DNA of 64,000 nt, taken from Metabacillus sediminilitoris. GTDB taxonomy: Bacteria; Bacillota; Bacilli; Bacillales; Bacillaceae. The DNA lies in contig NZ_CP046266.1 in assembly GCF_009720625.1 (NCBI RefSeq), positions 753,501 to 817,500 on the forward strand, written 5' to 3'. Below are positions 44,960 to 54,378 of this stretch, piece after piece. The notes below the pieces were generated by a model. It did not search any database and was not told the DNA's origin. It worked only from the letters and a program-made list of their open reading frames with translations. The stretch's first letter is position 1. Each line of letters opens with the position of its first letter. The position numbers and the translations under genes are program-made.

Positions 44960-45004
44960 ATGTGTGGTCCTCTTAGATATCAGTAAATTATTATATCCAC
45001 TTAT

Positions 45005-45029
45005 GATATATCGGTTACTGATATATATC
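45005..45029. promoter_or_regulatory. Candidate operator between padR and yhaO
   Basis: GATATATC, 7 nt, GATATATATC: two self-complementary half-sites in a divergent promoter region. PadR autoregulation is common, but the sequence could also be ordinary AT-rich promoter DNA. Confidence 0.35.
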
Positions 45030-45193
45030 CTTATTGATATAGCAAATGACTAGTAAAATAATGTCAATAACTAATCTAATAACAAATTAATAAAAATATG
45101 GACATTCAGGTCTTGCAGAACGTGCATTCGTATTTTATCGATGGTAAAATGAATATGTATACATATTGGAGAAAGTTAAAGGATGGGACATTT

Positions 45194-46435
45194 ATGAAGG
45201 ATTCAATTACATTCATCCATGCTGCAGATTTGCATTTAGATAGTCCATTTGTTGGATTAAAACATCTACCAACTCGTTTGTTTGAAAAAATGAGGGAAAG
45301 CACATTTTTAGCATTTTCAAGATTAATAACATATGCAATAAACGAGCAGGTAGATTTTGTTTTGCTTGCTGGTGATTTATATGACGAAGAGGAAAGAAGT
45401 TTAAAAGCACAGCTGAAATTAAAAAAGGAATTTGAACGACTGCATGAAGCTGGGATCGATGTATATGTTATTCATGGAAATCATGATCATATGGGGGGGA
45501 AATGGCTTGATCTAGAGTGGCCTGAAAATGTTCACGTATTTTCTAGTAAACAAGTAGAAATGAAAGTTTTCGAGAAAAATAAGATTCCCCTTGCTTATAT
45601 TTATGGCTACAGTTATCCATCTCGTTCCGTTACCCAAAATATGACACAACAATATATGAAAAAAGATCACACATCTGTTTATCATATTGGCATGCTTCAT
45701 GGATCAATTGAAGGAAATAACGAGCATGATGTTTATTTTCCCTTTACGGTAAATGAACTTATCACGAAGGATTTTGACTATTGGGCTTTAGGGCATATTC
45801 ATAAACGTCAGCTTTTACATAAAAACAACCCGATTATTGCATATCCTGGAAATATTCAAGGCCGACACCGAAAAGAATTAGGTGAAAAAGGGTTTTATCA
45901 TGTAGAAATGAATGGTGAAGACTCTACTGCTTCGTTTATTCCTGCCCAAGAGGTGATATGGGAAGAGGTTGAGATCTCGATAAACGGAATCGGTCATATT
46001 TCTGAGTTAATAAAGAAATGTGAGAGTCACAAGGAACAGTATCGACAAAAACAACATTCTACTTGTTTAACAATTATTCTTACTGGAACAGGAAACTTGG
46101 CAGACTCGTTACAATTTTCACAAACCATTCAAGATCTTATGGAAGTTATCAATGAAGCAGAAGGTGAAAACAATTATTTTGTATGGACCGTAAAAATTCA
46201 AAACGAAACTTTGCAACCCATTGGAGAAAAACATAAGCTCGCATCATTTTTCACAGATTTACACACAACAGTTGAAAACTATCAATCATTTGATGCTGTT
46301 ATTGAGCCCCTCACACAGCACCATATTTATAGAAAATATATAACAGAATTTAGTCAGGAAGAACAGATGCAGCTATTAAAAGAAGCCGAGCAACTTCTTC
46401 ATAGAGAGCTTCTGCAGCAAAATGATTCAAAGTGA
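45194..46435 (+). CDS. yhaO: Calcineurin-like DNA nuclease YhaO (SbcD/Mre11 type)
   Basis: I start at ATG 45194, giving 413 residues (B. subtilis 408). The upstream 32 codons lack a good site. Metal-binding motifs of the Mre11 family are HAADLHLDS near residue 9, LAGDLYDEEER near 54, HGNHDHMGG near 93, HGSIEGN near 166 and ALGHIHKRQ near 200. It is a manganese-dependent nuclease expected to work with YhaN, encoded 11 nt downstream, in DNA-end repair. Confidence 0.9.
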   Translation: MKDSITFIHAADLHLDSPFVGLKHLPTRLFEKMRESTFLAFSRLITYAINEQVDFVLLAGDLYDEEERSLKAQLKLKKEFERLHEAGIDVYVIHGNHDHMGGKWLDLEWPENVHVFSSKQVEMKVFEKNKIPLAYIYGYSYPSRSVTQNMTQQYMKKDHTSVYHIGMLHGSIEGNNEHDVYFPFTVNELITKDFDYWALGHIHKRQLLHKNNPIIAYPGNIQGRHRKELGEKGFYHVEMNGEDSTASFIPAQEVIWEEVEISINGIGHISELIKKCESHKEQYRQKQHSTCLTIILTGTGNLADSLQFSQTIQDLMEVINEAEGENNYFVWTVKIQNETLQPIGEKHKLASFFTDLHTTVENYQSFDAVIEPLTQHHIYRKYITEFSQEEQMQLLKEAEQLLHRELLQQNDSK

Positions 46436-46446
46436 GGTGAGATGAG

Positions 46447-49425
46447 TTGAAAATTGTAGAACTAAAGATTGATGGATATGGAAAGTTTGAGGATCAATGC
46501 TTTAAATTTGAGAATTCCCACTTGCAAATCATCTACGGTGAAAATGAAGCAGGTAAATCAACGATCATGTCATTTATTCATAGTATCCTTTTTGGCTTTC
46601 CAACGAAACAACAAAGTGAAAATCGTTATGAGCCCAAAAAAGGGAAAGCTTATGGCGGTTATATAGTGATTCGCACTGATGATAACACTCAATTAAAAAT
46701 AATTAGACGGCATGGTAAAACTGGTGGACAAGTAAGAATTGAATTTGAAGATGGAGAAGTTGTGGATGGGGATGAGTATTTACAAACAATACTGAGTGGG
46801 ATTGATCGTGATACATATCGTTCGATATTCTCCTTTGACATACATGGACTTCAACAAATTCAAAAAATGAATTCTGATCATATTGGGAAATTTCTTTTTC
46901 TCTCAAGTATTTATGGAGCAGAGGCTCTTTTTACAATCGAACATGCGCTGATGAAACAACAAGAAATGATTTTTAAGCCAAGTGGAAAAAGGCCAATATT
47001 AAATGAGGGACTTGCAAAGTTAAAAGACAGTCATACACAGCTTCACGAGGCGAAACGGAAAAACAATGAATATCAACAACTTATCATAAAGAGAGATTCT
47101 TTAGAAGAACAGCTTACTTCATTGGCTTTAACTAAGAAGCAATTAGATCAAAAGCAAAGAGAACTTGAAAAGATCCAATCTGTTCTTCCTCTTGTAAGGG
47201 AAAGAGAATGGTGTAAAGAACAATTGCAGATTCTTCCAGATACAAAGGGATTCCCTGAGGATGGATTACAACAACTTGAGTATTATGTCGTTACTCTTCA
47301 ACCAATGGAGGCACAGCTGCACTCGTTACGGAGTAAATATGAAGAAATTAAGCGTGAAGAAGAAGAACTTTCAGTCAAGCAGGAGGTATTACAATTACAG
47401 CCTGTCATTATATCCTTACGTGAACAACTGCCGCTTTATGAAGAGAAAAAGAAAAATAGTCTCCAAAAGGAGCAAAGAATTGAACAGGTTCATCACGAAA
47501 TCCAACTGTATAAACAAAGGTTATATCCTCATCTAAAAGAAGAACAAATGGTTACAATCCACGCAACTGTTCCAATTAAGGAAGCAATTAAAAAGGTTAT
47601 TGCTGAGGCTCACCAGCTCAAACAACGAAAGAACTTGTTAGATGATCAATTTGAATCTGCAAGGCGTGCATTAGAAGAATCTGAATGGAAAATCGGCGAT
47701 CTTCAAAAAGATATATTATCTGATGAGGAAAGGACTTCGCTAGATAATGAAATTGCCAAAAGTGAATCATTAAACCGTACACACCTTAAAAATGAACAGC
47801 AACAAATAGTAAATCAAATTCAAATTCGTAAAAATGAGTTTAAGCAAGAGAAGAATCAACGTTCATTCTTTATCGGATGTTTAGCACTCCTCCTCCTTAT
47901 AGCTTCTGGATGGTTTTTGATCGTACAAAGCTGGCTATTAGTTGGAATTTTGATCCTTGCAATGATTTTTGCTCTCATCCAGCTTCAACGGATTAGAGTA
48001 AAAGAAGATCCGCTTATCGATCATTTAACAAATAGGCTTCATACACTTGAGGAGGAAATAAAAGATGATGGTGCAGAGCAACAGTCCTTGTCAGAATTAT
48101 TGGTTTTACTTGAGAAGGATAATAAAATTAAGCAATCTTTATATCATGAGAAGCTTCTATTAAAGCAGCAGGAGCGGACGTACGACAGGATTATTAAGCT
48201 TTATGAAGATTGGGAAGAGGATCAATTCCAATGTAATGAAAAATCATCGAAACTGGCAGTACAGCTGCAGGTAGTGAAAGATACGACACCAGAGGCATTA
48301 TTAGAAGCATTTGAGCTATTAGCGCATATTCAAAAATTAATCCTGCAAAAGCAGCAATTGATTGTTGAGCAGAAGTTATTAAAAGAAGAACTGGCAACTT
48401 ATGAAAATCAAGTTCTTAAAATAATGGAAGCTTGTCAATTAAAAAATGATTCAATTGAAAAAGTGGTTTTTGAATTAACCAAGCTTGCTCACGAAGAAGA
48501 AACAAAGAATGAGAAGCTATTAAAGCTAACGGAGAGAAAAGCTGAAACAGAGGATTCGATTAACACCTTAACAAATGAAATGCTCTTTTTGAAAAACAAG
48601 AAAAATGAATTAATGAATAAAGTAGGCACAGATAATGAGGATGAATATCGGAAGCTGGCAAAAATTCATCAAAACAGAGAAGAATTAGAAAAACAAAAAA
48701 TCTGGATTGAAAAGCAGCTTTCCACTGAAAAGAATATACAGCTAGAAACTTTTTCAATCGTCGGCGATGAGGAAATGGCGGAACAATTGGTTGAACTAGA
48801 AAAAACAATCGATCAAACTGTAGAAAAGGAAAAGGAAGTACAACAAGAGTTTTCCAGTGTATTAATTAAAATACAGGATATGGAGGAAAACGGAATTTAT
48901 TCGAGGCTTAGACATTCATTTGAAAACGAAAAGGCTGTTGTAAGGGAGTACGCCGAGCAATGGGTCATAAAAGCTCTAGCCAAGGATTTATTATACCAGA
49001 CTGTAGAACGTCATCGTAAATTAAGATTACCTGCTTTATTAGGGTATATCGAGAAGTACTTTTCAACGTTGACCTCGAATACATACAAGCATGTTTATTT
49101 GCCAGAGAACAAGCAATCATTTATTGTTGAACGAGCAGATGGGATGAGATTTTTTGCTGAGGAACTTAGCCAGGCCACTGCAGAGCAATTATATTTATCC
49201 ATTCGTTTAGCACTCATTAAAACGATCAATGATCAAATACATTTACCAATCATTATTGATGATGGTTTTGTCCATTTTGATCACCAACGTACGGCTAATA
49301 TCATGCAGTTATTACAAGAACTAAAGCAGGAAAACCAAGTCATTTATTTTACATGTCATCAGCATATTGCTAACAACTATCAAGATAAACATATGATTAA
49401 TATTTCGAAAATGAGTGCCAGCTGA
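46447..49425 (+). CDS. yhaN: SMC/Rad50-like ATPase YhaN
   Basis: A 992-residue protein starting at TTG (GAGGTGAG box). The N-terminal head has Walker A YGENEAGKST near residue 32, and the C-terminal head has the signature AEELSQATAEQLYLSIRLAL with Walker B IIIDDGFVHFD. Between lie two long coiled-coil arms. Unusually for Rad50, residues ~475-512 form two hydrophobic stretches (FFIGCLALLLLIASGWFLIV, then LLVGILILAMIFALI), so the hinge region may span the membrane. It pairs with YhaO as an SbcCD-like complex. Confidence 0.9.
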   Translation: MKIVELKIDGYGKFEDQCFKFENSHLQIIYGENEAGKSTIMSFIHSILFGFPTKQQSENRYEPKKGKAYGGYIVIRTDDNTQLKIIRRHGKTGGQVRIEFEDGEVVDGDEYLQTILSGIDRDTYRSIFSFDIHGLQQIQKMNSDHIGKFLFLSSIYGAEALFTIEHALMKQQEMIFKPSGKRPILNEGLAKLKDSHTQLHEAKRKNNEYQQLIIKRDSLEEQLTSLALTKKQLDQKQRELEKIQSVLPLVREREWCKEQLQILPDTKGFPEDGLQQLEYYVVTLQPMEAQLHSLRSKYEEIKREEEELSVKQEVLQLQPVIISLREQLPLYEEKKKNSLQKEQRIEQVHHEIQLYKQRLYPHLKEEQMVTIHATVPIKEAIKKVIAEAHQLKQRKNLLDDQFESARRALEESEWKIGDLQKDILSDEERTSLDNEIAKSESLNRTHLKNEQQQIVNQIQIRKNEFKQEKNQRSFFIGCLALLLLIASGWFLIVQSWLLVGILILAMIFALIQLQRIRVKEDPLIDHLTNRLHTLEEEIKDDGAEQQSLSELLVLLEKDNKIKQSLYHEKLLLKQQERTYDRIIKLYEDWEEDQFQCNEKSSKLAVQLQVVKDTTPEALLEAFELLAHIQKLILQKQQLIVEQKLLKEELATYENQVLKIMEACQLKNDSIEKVVFELTKLAHEEETKNEKLLKLTERKAETEDSINTLTNEMLFLKNKKNELMNKVGTDNEDEYRKLAKIHQNREELEKQKIWIEKQLSTEKNIQLETFSIVGDEEMAEQLVELEKTIDQTVEKEKEVQQEFSSVLIKIQDMEENGIYSRLRHSFENEKAVVREYAEQWVIKALAKDLLYQTVERHRKLRLPALLGYIEKYFSTLTSNTYKHVYLPENKQSFIVERADGMRFFAEELSQATAEQLYLSIRLALIKTINDQIHLPIIIDDGFVHFDHQRTANIMQLLQELKQENQVIYFTCHQHIANNYQDKHMINISKMSAS

Positions 49426-49844
49426 CCTCTTCAATTTATTATGTGTTAACAAGCATGAATTTAATAACGTAGTTACAAGTGAAGGCGGGATGTTGCAACG
49501 ATGAAAGATATCATGGTCAGTGAAAATGCGAGGAAGCTGGCTTCAATGCGTGTGATATGTTTTGCTTAATTTGAAACCGTGTTCTCTGTAACTATGCTAT
49601 ACTATTTTTAAAAATGTCGATATGTAAGCTGTTTAACATATTGTGCAATATACCCTCACTTTAAGTTCAGCCAACTAAGAAGTGAGAGCGGAGTTATAAC
49701 ACCATTCAAAACGCTGATTTGAAGATTGAACTTATTAGCATGGGGAAAGTCACTAGATGTGGTGTTATGTGTGTTGATAAATTTCGTATTCCATAGTGAA
49801 TGAAATGTAAATAGAATGTTTAGAATTTGAGAGGAGCTTTGATT
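49426..49844. other. Intergenic region before yhaM
   Basis: About 420 bp with no credible gene. ATAACACCA (49696-49704) and TGGTGTTAT (49760-49768) are a 9-bp inverted repeat 55 nt apart. A short frame beginning at 49501 lacks a real ribosome site. Confidence 0.5.
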
Positions 49845-50789
49845 ATGACAAAAGGAATACTTCATTTTGATGTTGGGGAACAAGTAGATGTCCATTTATT
49901 AATTAAATCTTCAACAAAGGGGATTGCAAGTAACGGTAAAGCATTTTTAACATTAATTTTGCAGGATACATCAGGTGAAATTGAAGCGAAGCTTTGGGAT
50001 GCTTCAACGGAGGATGAGATGATGTATTCCCCGCAAAGTATTGTGAAAGTTTTTGGGGATATCCACCATTACCGCGGTCGTAATCAATTGAAAATTCGAA
50101 ATATCCGTCCAAAGCATGAAGAAGAGATCGTCGACATTGCAGATTTCTTAGAAACGGCACCAATTTCGAAGGACGTAATGAATGATAAAATTACCCAATA
50201 TATATTTGATATGAAAAATCCAAATATTCAGCGTATCACGAGATATTTGATGAAAAAACATGGAGCTGCATTTATTGAATATCCAGCAGCAACCAAAAAT
50301 CATCATGAATTTGTATCAGGCTTAGCCTACCATGTTGTCTCAATGCTTGATTTAGCAAAATCAATCGCTGCTTTATATCCAAGTCTTGATACGGATTTAC
50401 TGTATGCAGGTGTTATTCTTCATGATTTAGGAAAAGTAACAGAATTATCCGGTCCAATAAGTACGACATATACTGTCGAGGGGAATTTGATTGGACATAT
50501 TTCTATTATGGTAAATGAAATTGCTAAGGCGGCAGAGCATTTACAAATTGAAGGTGAAGAAGTCATTATTCTTCAGCATTTAGTGTTAAGTCATCATGGT
50601 AAGGCTGAATGGGGAAGTCCAAAGCCACCGATGATAAAAGAAGCTGAAATCCTTCATTATATCGATAATCTTGATGCGAAGATGAACATGCTAGACCGTG
50701 CACTTGAACGTGTTAAGCCTGGTGAGTACACAGAGAGAGTATTTGCTTTAGATAATCGTTCTTTTTATAAGCCAACCTTTCATAAATAA
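49845..50789 (+). CDS. yhaM: 3'-5' exoribonuclease YhaM
   Basis: I start at ATG 49845, eight bases after GAGAGGAG, giving 314 residues, the same as B. subtilis YhaM. An N-terminal OB-fold (residues ~15-90, [18 protein letters not shown]) is followed by an HD domain: [15 protein letters not shown] near 150, ILHDLGKV near 193 and [12 protein letters not shown] near 247, IDNLDAKM. It degrades short RNA and some DNA with metal ions in the cytosol. Confidence 0.93.
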   Translation: MTKGILHFDVGEQVDVHLLIKSSTKGIASNGKAFLTLILQDTSGEIEAKLWDASTEDEMMYSPQSIVKVFGDIHHYRGRNQLKIRNIRPKHEEEIVDIADFLETAPISKDVMNDKITQYIFDMKNPNIQRITRYLMKKHGAAFIEYPAATKNHHEFVSGLAYHVVSMLDLAKSIAALYPSLDTDLLYAGVILHDLGKVTELSGPISTTYTVEGNLIGHISIMVNEIAKAAEHLQIEGEEVIILQHLVLSHHGKAEWGSPKPPMIKEAEILHYIDNLDAKMNMLDRALERVKPGEYTERVFALDNRSFYKPTFHK

Positions 50790-50900
50790 TAAAATAATTT
50801 TTTCTATCCACATGGAATATTAGCTGCTTTCTTTTCATATTTTTCTGTAAAAGGGCTTGTGGCCAAAAAGATGTACAAGTTATAAAAGGGGGAAGCATTG

Positions 50901-51116
50901 ATGCTTATATTACCATGGTGGATATATGTGTGTATTATTGGAATCCTTGTTAGTGGATACATGGCTTTTAAAACGTCTCGAGAAGATAAGTTGATTGATG
51001 AAGAGTTTATTGAGAAAGAAGGACAAGTGTATCTTGATCGAATTGAGCAGGAACGGCAAAAAAAGCAGGATCTGATTAAGCAGCAACAGCTTCAGAATGA
51101 TCAATCAGCAAGCTGA
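50901..51116 (+). CDS. yhaL: Sporulation protein YhaL
   Basis: I start at ATG 50901, eight bases after AAAGGGGG, giving 71 residues. An N-terminal span (LPWWIYVCIIGILVSGYMAF) is followed by a charged helix (EDKLIDEEFIEKEGQVYLDR) rich in Glu and Gln. It fits B. subtilis YhaL, about 70 residues, required for normal sporulation by mutant phenotype. Position between yhaM and prsA agrees. The bidirectional hairpin after it ends the unit. Confidence 0.85.
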   Translation: MLILPWWIYVCIIGILVSGYMAFKTSREDKLIDEEFIEKEGQVYLDRIEQERQKKQDLIKQQQLQNDQSAS

Positions 51117-51120
51117 AAAA

Positions 51121-51150
51121 CAGGGCCATCATTGATGGCCCTATTTTTAT
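51121..51150. terminator. Bidirectional terminator between yhaL and prsA
   Basis: AGGGCCATC pairs with GATGGCCCT, followed by ATTTTTAT. Confidence 0.85.
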
Positions 51151-51175
51151 AGATAGAAACGAGTTCATTTTTATG

Positions 51176-52060
51176 TTATTTCTTTTCTTCTGTTTCAGTT
51201 TCAGTTTGAGGTTCTGATTCTGTCGCTGCTGCTTTAAAGAGGTCTTTGAAATCTTTATCTTTCACATCAACATTTGCGTCTTTTATTGCATTATCGATCG
51301 CTGATTGAATAACATCGGGTTGTTGTGTTTTTTGTTCGCGAACGGTTTCTGTTAAAGATTCTTTCATTTCTTCAAATGGCTTTACCGTTTCTGTCACTTT
51401 AATAATATGGAATCCAAATTGTGATTTTACAGGCTCACTTACTTCGCCTTCTTTCAACTTGAAGGCAGCATCTTCAAATTCTTTTACCATTGCTCCTTTA
51501 CCAAACCAGCCTAAATCTCCGCCGTTTTGGCCAGAACCTGGATCTGTCGAGTATTCTTTAGCAAGATCTTCGAATTTTTCACCTTTTGCAAGCTTGTCTT
51601 TCACTTCTTTAGCAGTTGCTTCATCAGCAACTAAGATGTGGCTGGCATGAATTTGCCCTTCCAATGTATCGTAGTATGTTTTTAAGTCTTCATCTGTTAC
51701 TTTTACTTCTTTTTCAGCTGCTTTTTTTCTTAATAAATCAACTTTTACCATTTGTTTTACGACATCTTCACCTTGCATTTCAACAATGCTTGAAAATTGA
51801 TCGCCGTATTGAGTTTTTAATTTATCAAACTCCGTTTGAATTTCTTTATCGGATATTTCAATTTTTTCACTTAATACTTTTTCATGAACAAGCTCTGTTA
51901 GAACATCTTCACCGAAACGAGCTTTCATTGCATCATAAAATTCATCTTTCGTAATATTTCCTGCTTTTGTTTCAACTACAACTTCTGAATCAGCGTTGTT
52001 GCAAGCGCTTAATGCTAATAGGCTTGCTGCTGTTGCTAGAGCAATTGCTACCTTTTTCAT
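51176..52060 (-). CDS. prsA: Post-translocation foldase PrsA (lipoprotein, parvulin-type PPIase)
   Basis: I start at ATG 52060, giving 294 residues (B. subtilis 292). The signal peptide ends in LLALSACNNADS with the lipobox Cys near residue 20, so it is lipid-anchored on the outer face of the membrane. The middle parvulin domain (IHASHILVADEATAKEV, GGDLGWFGKGAMVKEFEDAAF, QFGFHIIKV) lies near residues 130-225. It folds secreted proteins and is usually essential. The tail is acidic (TESEPQTETETEEKK). AGGAG lies 12 nt upstream, rather far. Confidence 0.94.
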   Translation of the reverse strand: MKKVAIALATAASLLALSACNNADSEVVVETKAGNITKDEFYDAMKARFGEDVLTELVHEKVLSEKIEISDKEIQTEFDKLKTQYGDQFSSIVEMQGEDVVKQMVKVDLLRKKAAEKEVKVTDEDLKTYYDTLEGQIHASHILVADEATAKEVKDKLAKGEKFEDLAKEYSTDPGSGQNGGDLGWFGKGAMVKEFEDAAFKLKEGEVSEPVKSQFGFHIIKVTETVKPFEEMKESLTETVREQKTQQPDVIQSAIDNAIKDANVDVKDKDFKDLFKAAATESEPQTETETEEKK

Positions 52061-52327
52061 CTTCTGATACAACTCCTAGTTAAGATATTTAAAAATTTTA
52101 AATCGAAAAGACTTAGTGAATCGCCAATTTTTAATGGCTGAAAGCCTTACTTTTCCTGTACTATCTTCACATCCTTGATAGTACAAGAAATACTATACCA
52201 TATTGTGCCAAGTTCAAAAAGTGTTTTCAGTTTGTCTCCAATAATATAGGTATATTTAGGCGAAAGTCCAATCAATAAAAGCAAAAAACAATAGGATATA
52301 GTGTAAAGATAAAGGAGGTAAATGATT

Positions 52328-52414
52328 ATGAGTAAAGGTTATTCAAACAACTTTGCATTACTAGTTGTGTTGTTTATTTTGTTAATTATTATTGGTGCTG
52401 CTTATTTATATTAA
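52328..52414 (+). CDS. YjcZ-family sporulation miniprotein
   Basis: A 28-residue protein too short for most gene finders. It reads MSKGYSNNFALLVVLFILL then IIIGAAYLY, with an AAAGGAGG box nine bases before the ATG. A short glycine/polar start, then FALLVVLFILLIIIGA, is the signature of the YjcZ/YczN group of sporulation-associated hydrophobic peptides. The role in spores is unknown. A paralogue follows 142 bp downstream. Confidence 0.85.
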   Translation: MSKGYSNNFALLVVLFILLIIIGAAYLY

Positions 52415-52518
52415 TTAAACGTTGAAACGTCACCAACCAAATGAAGGAAAAATAAAATAGTAAACCAAACAATCATTCATTTAAGTGACAAACGCCTTTC
52501 CGAAAATAGGCAAAGTTG

Positions 52519-52527
52519 CATAGTATA
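52519..52527 (+). promoter_or_regulatory. Candidate sigma-K -10 before the second YjcZ-type gene
   Basis: CATAGTATA (preceded by G, GCATANNNTA) matches the sigma-K -10. The -35 AC cannot be found at the standard spacing. The start codon is 30 nt downstream. Confidence 0.4.
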
Positions 52528-52556
52528 TCTTACTTACACATAAAGGGGGTGTCGAA

Positions 52557-52643
52557 ATGGGCGGAGGAGCTTATGCAGGTGGTTTCGCGTTAATCGTTGT
52601 CTTGTTCATCTTGTTAATCATTGTTGGTGCAGCATGGTTATAA
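52557..52643 (+). CDS. YjcZ-family sporulation miniprotein (second copy)
   Basis: A 28-residue protein, MGGGAYAGGFALIVVLFILL then IIVGAAWL, behind AAGGGGGTG. The glycine-rich start and the FALIVVLFILLIIVGA helix are exactly the YjcZ pattern, and it is a close paralogue of the preceding gene. A sigma-K-like -10 lies upstream. The short length and high hydrophobicity suggest a membrane or spore-coat peptide. Confidence 0.88.
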   Translation: MGGGAYAGGFALIVVLFILLIIVGAAWL

Positions 52644-52685
52644 GATAAGAATAGGTTTGTATTAGTGGATAAAAGAAGGTAAAAA

Positions 52686-52716
52686 AAAGCTGACAGGTTA
52701 CCCTGTCAGCTTTCAT
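52686..52716 (-). terminator. Terminator
   Basis: AAAGCTGACAGG pairs with CCTGTCAGCTTT around TTAC. On the minus strand a run of seven T follows, so it chiefly serves the 52791-52976 gene. Confidence 0.78.
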
Positions 52717-52790
52717 ACTGAATAATTCATGTACATGTCTTGGAGCTGCAGCGCTTCGTTTTCTTAAGAGACGTAAGCGCTGTGGCTTTA

Positions 52791-52976
52791 CTAATGTTTA
52801 GCAAATAAAATTTCTATGTATGAGGAAACTAGCAAAATAGTGATAAGAACATTGATTGTTCTAAAAACCTTTGTTTGACGATCTTCAGGAATCTCACGAA
52901 CTAAGCATAAAGTATTAGTAAGCTTGTTTATATAAAACAAGATAAAGATGGCAAACAAAATGAAGAAAATTAACAT
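52791..52976 (-). CDS. Small membrane protein of unknown function
   Basis: I start at ATG 52976 behind AGGGGGA, giving 61 residues. MLIFFILFAIFILFYINKL is the first span and INVLITILLVSSYIEILF the second, with a charged loop (REIPEDRQTKVFR) between. It is the sort of small two-span protein found beside prsA in Bacillus. I do not recognise a named family. A family-A-like GCGCTT/AAGCGC sequence lies just downstream. Confidence 0.68.
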   Translation of the reverse strand: MLIFFILFAIFILFYINKLTNTLCLVREIPEDRQTKVFRTINVLITILLVSSYIEILFAKH

Positions 52977-53141
52977 TTGAGATCCCCCTTCCCTCATTAT
53001 ACATATTAGATTACCAAACTATTTATGAAAAAGATAGCTTACAGTGGAGAAAGCAGGGAAAAAGTGACAGATAGATAGATTCCTATCACTTTTGGAATAA
53101 ATCATGTAAAGATAAAGTTATGATGAAAGGGTTTCAGCTTT

Positions 53142-53678
53142 TTATTTTTCTACAAGTACTTCATAACCGTCTTCAAATTCTTCTATAAAGCACGTTTTAG
53201 GTGCGGAAATAATATGCTTGATAAAAATAAAATCAGGTACACACAGGCCAATCTGAAAGGCTAGAGCGATACATAAATAATGAACATATGCTGGAAAATA
53301 TGGGCTGCAAAATAGGAATACAGATGTACAAATTAGAAAAGGCGAGAGTAAAGATAAGATCATTGTTCTTTTGTTAATGCCATGACAAGTTCTGATTTGT
53401 AATATTGGCAGCATATAATAACATTTTATTTTTAATGAAACACGACATCCACTTAAAATGAGAGGGAATGCATGTAATAATTTATGAATTGGAATCATGC
53501 TAATCAATAATAGAACAAACAATAAAAAATGTTCGTCATTCAGATGATCTTTTGGTAATAGTAAATTAATAGGTAAATAGGTTAAAATAAAGACAAAGAC
53601 CATTGTTAACATAGAGATAAATATCATGCGATGGGAACCAACGTCCTTTGAAAGGTTTATGGTTTTCCAACAGTTCAT
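53142..53678 (-). CDS. DUF3267-family membrane protein (YhaJ-like)
   Basis: I start at ATG 53678 after GGTGGAAAG, giving 178 residues; the frame extends 14 codons further. MNCWKTINLSKDVGSHRM opens the protein, followed by four or five spans, with PIHKLLHAFPLILSG near residue 85 resembling the HEx2H-like segment of DUF3267 proteins but with His-Lys-Leu-Leu-His. Such proteins are suspected membrane metalloproteases of unknown target. Here the expected Glu of the motif is not seen (HKLLH), so protease activity is doubtful. Position between prsA and yhaI fits YhaJ. Confidence 0.7.
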   Translation of the reverse strand: MNCWKTINLSKDVGSHRMIFISMLTMVFVFILTYLPINLLLPKDHLNDEHFLLFVLLLISMIPIHKLLHAFPLILSGCRVSLKIKCYYMLPILQIRTCHGINKRTMILSLLSPFLICTSVFLFCSPYFPAYVHYLCIALAFQIGLCVPDFIFIKHIISAPKTCFIEEFEDGYEVLVEK

Positions 53679-54035
53679 CTTTCCACCGTCCATTCTAAGG
53701 TCAATACATAGTACTTCCATACTTTACGATGGTAAGAAAAAAAAATCAATATGAAAAAATAAATGTAAACGCTTAAGTAGGGAAAATGTTAAAATGGGGA
53801 CAATTCACTGAATTTTAGTTATTATTCTGTATAGGTAGAAATAAACGGGGCTGGAATCTTTACACTTTAGTTAGTAGCAATTCATCTGCGATTAGTTCTA
53901 TTTCACTATTGTTAGGTTAGGAAACTGATTGAGTTACAAATAAACGCTGTATTTAGATATTTTCCAGTCTTTCTAAAAGTAAGGAAATACTATACAATTA
54001 AGGACAATAATGTTTGAAGAGAAAAGAGGATTGGC
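53679..54035. other. Divergent intergenic region with a weak cre-like site
   Basis: About 357 bp between the DUF3267 gene and yhaI. TGTAAACGCTTAAG at 53764-53777 resembles cre with two mismatches. No small gene is seen. Confidence 0.4.
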
Positions 54036-54368
54036 ATGGATTCTTTAGAAAAGCGTTTGGAAACATTAGAGTATTATCAAACATTACTTTTGCAAATGAT
54101 TGAACCAAATCATTTTCCTTTTTATCGGTTAGTCATGGAAAAAGGATTAAGTAGACGAGAAATTGAAGAAGTATTTACATTTTGCAATGAATTAAGTTAT
54201 TTACATGAAGAACAAAAAGCGCAAGGATTAGTGATCTTTACTGATCTCCTTACGCAGTTTGCAGGTCAATTAAACCCTAAGCTTGATATCTTTGAAACTG
54301 TTCAAGCTATGTCAAAACAAGGTTTATATAGCTCATTAATGTCAGATTTTTTAGTCCTGATGAAGTAG
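54036..54368 (+). CDS. yhaI: YhaI-family protein (DUF1878)
   Basis: A 110-residue helical protein: LEKRLETLEYYQTLLLQMIE, NHFPFYRLVMEKGLSRREIE, then FTDLLTQFAGQLNPKL. This is the DUF1878 pattern of YhaI (B. subtilis 113 residues). Function is unknown. It has a GAGGA box nearby and converges with hpr, with only ten bases between the stops. Its transcription terminator probably lies within the end of hpr, where an AAAGCT/AGCTTT hairpin precedes TTTTTTT. Confidence 0.85.
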   Translation: MDSLEKRLETLEYYQTLLLQMIEPNHFPFYRLVMEKGLSRREIEEVFTFCNELSYLHEEQKAQGLVIFTDLLTQFAGQLNPKLDIFETVQAMSKQGLYSSLMSDFLVLMK

Positions 54369-54378
54369 GTTTGGAAAT

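Noticed and set aside
49501..49569. A 22-codon frame (MKDIMVSENARKLASMRVIC...)
   Set aside because: No proper ribosome site and no known match; it is left as intergenic.
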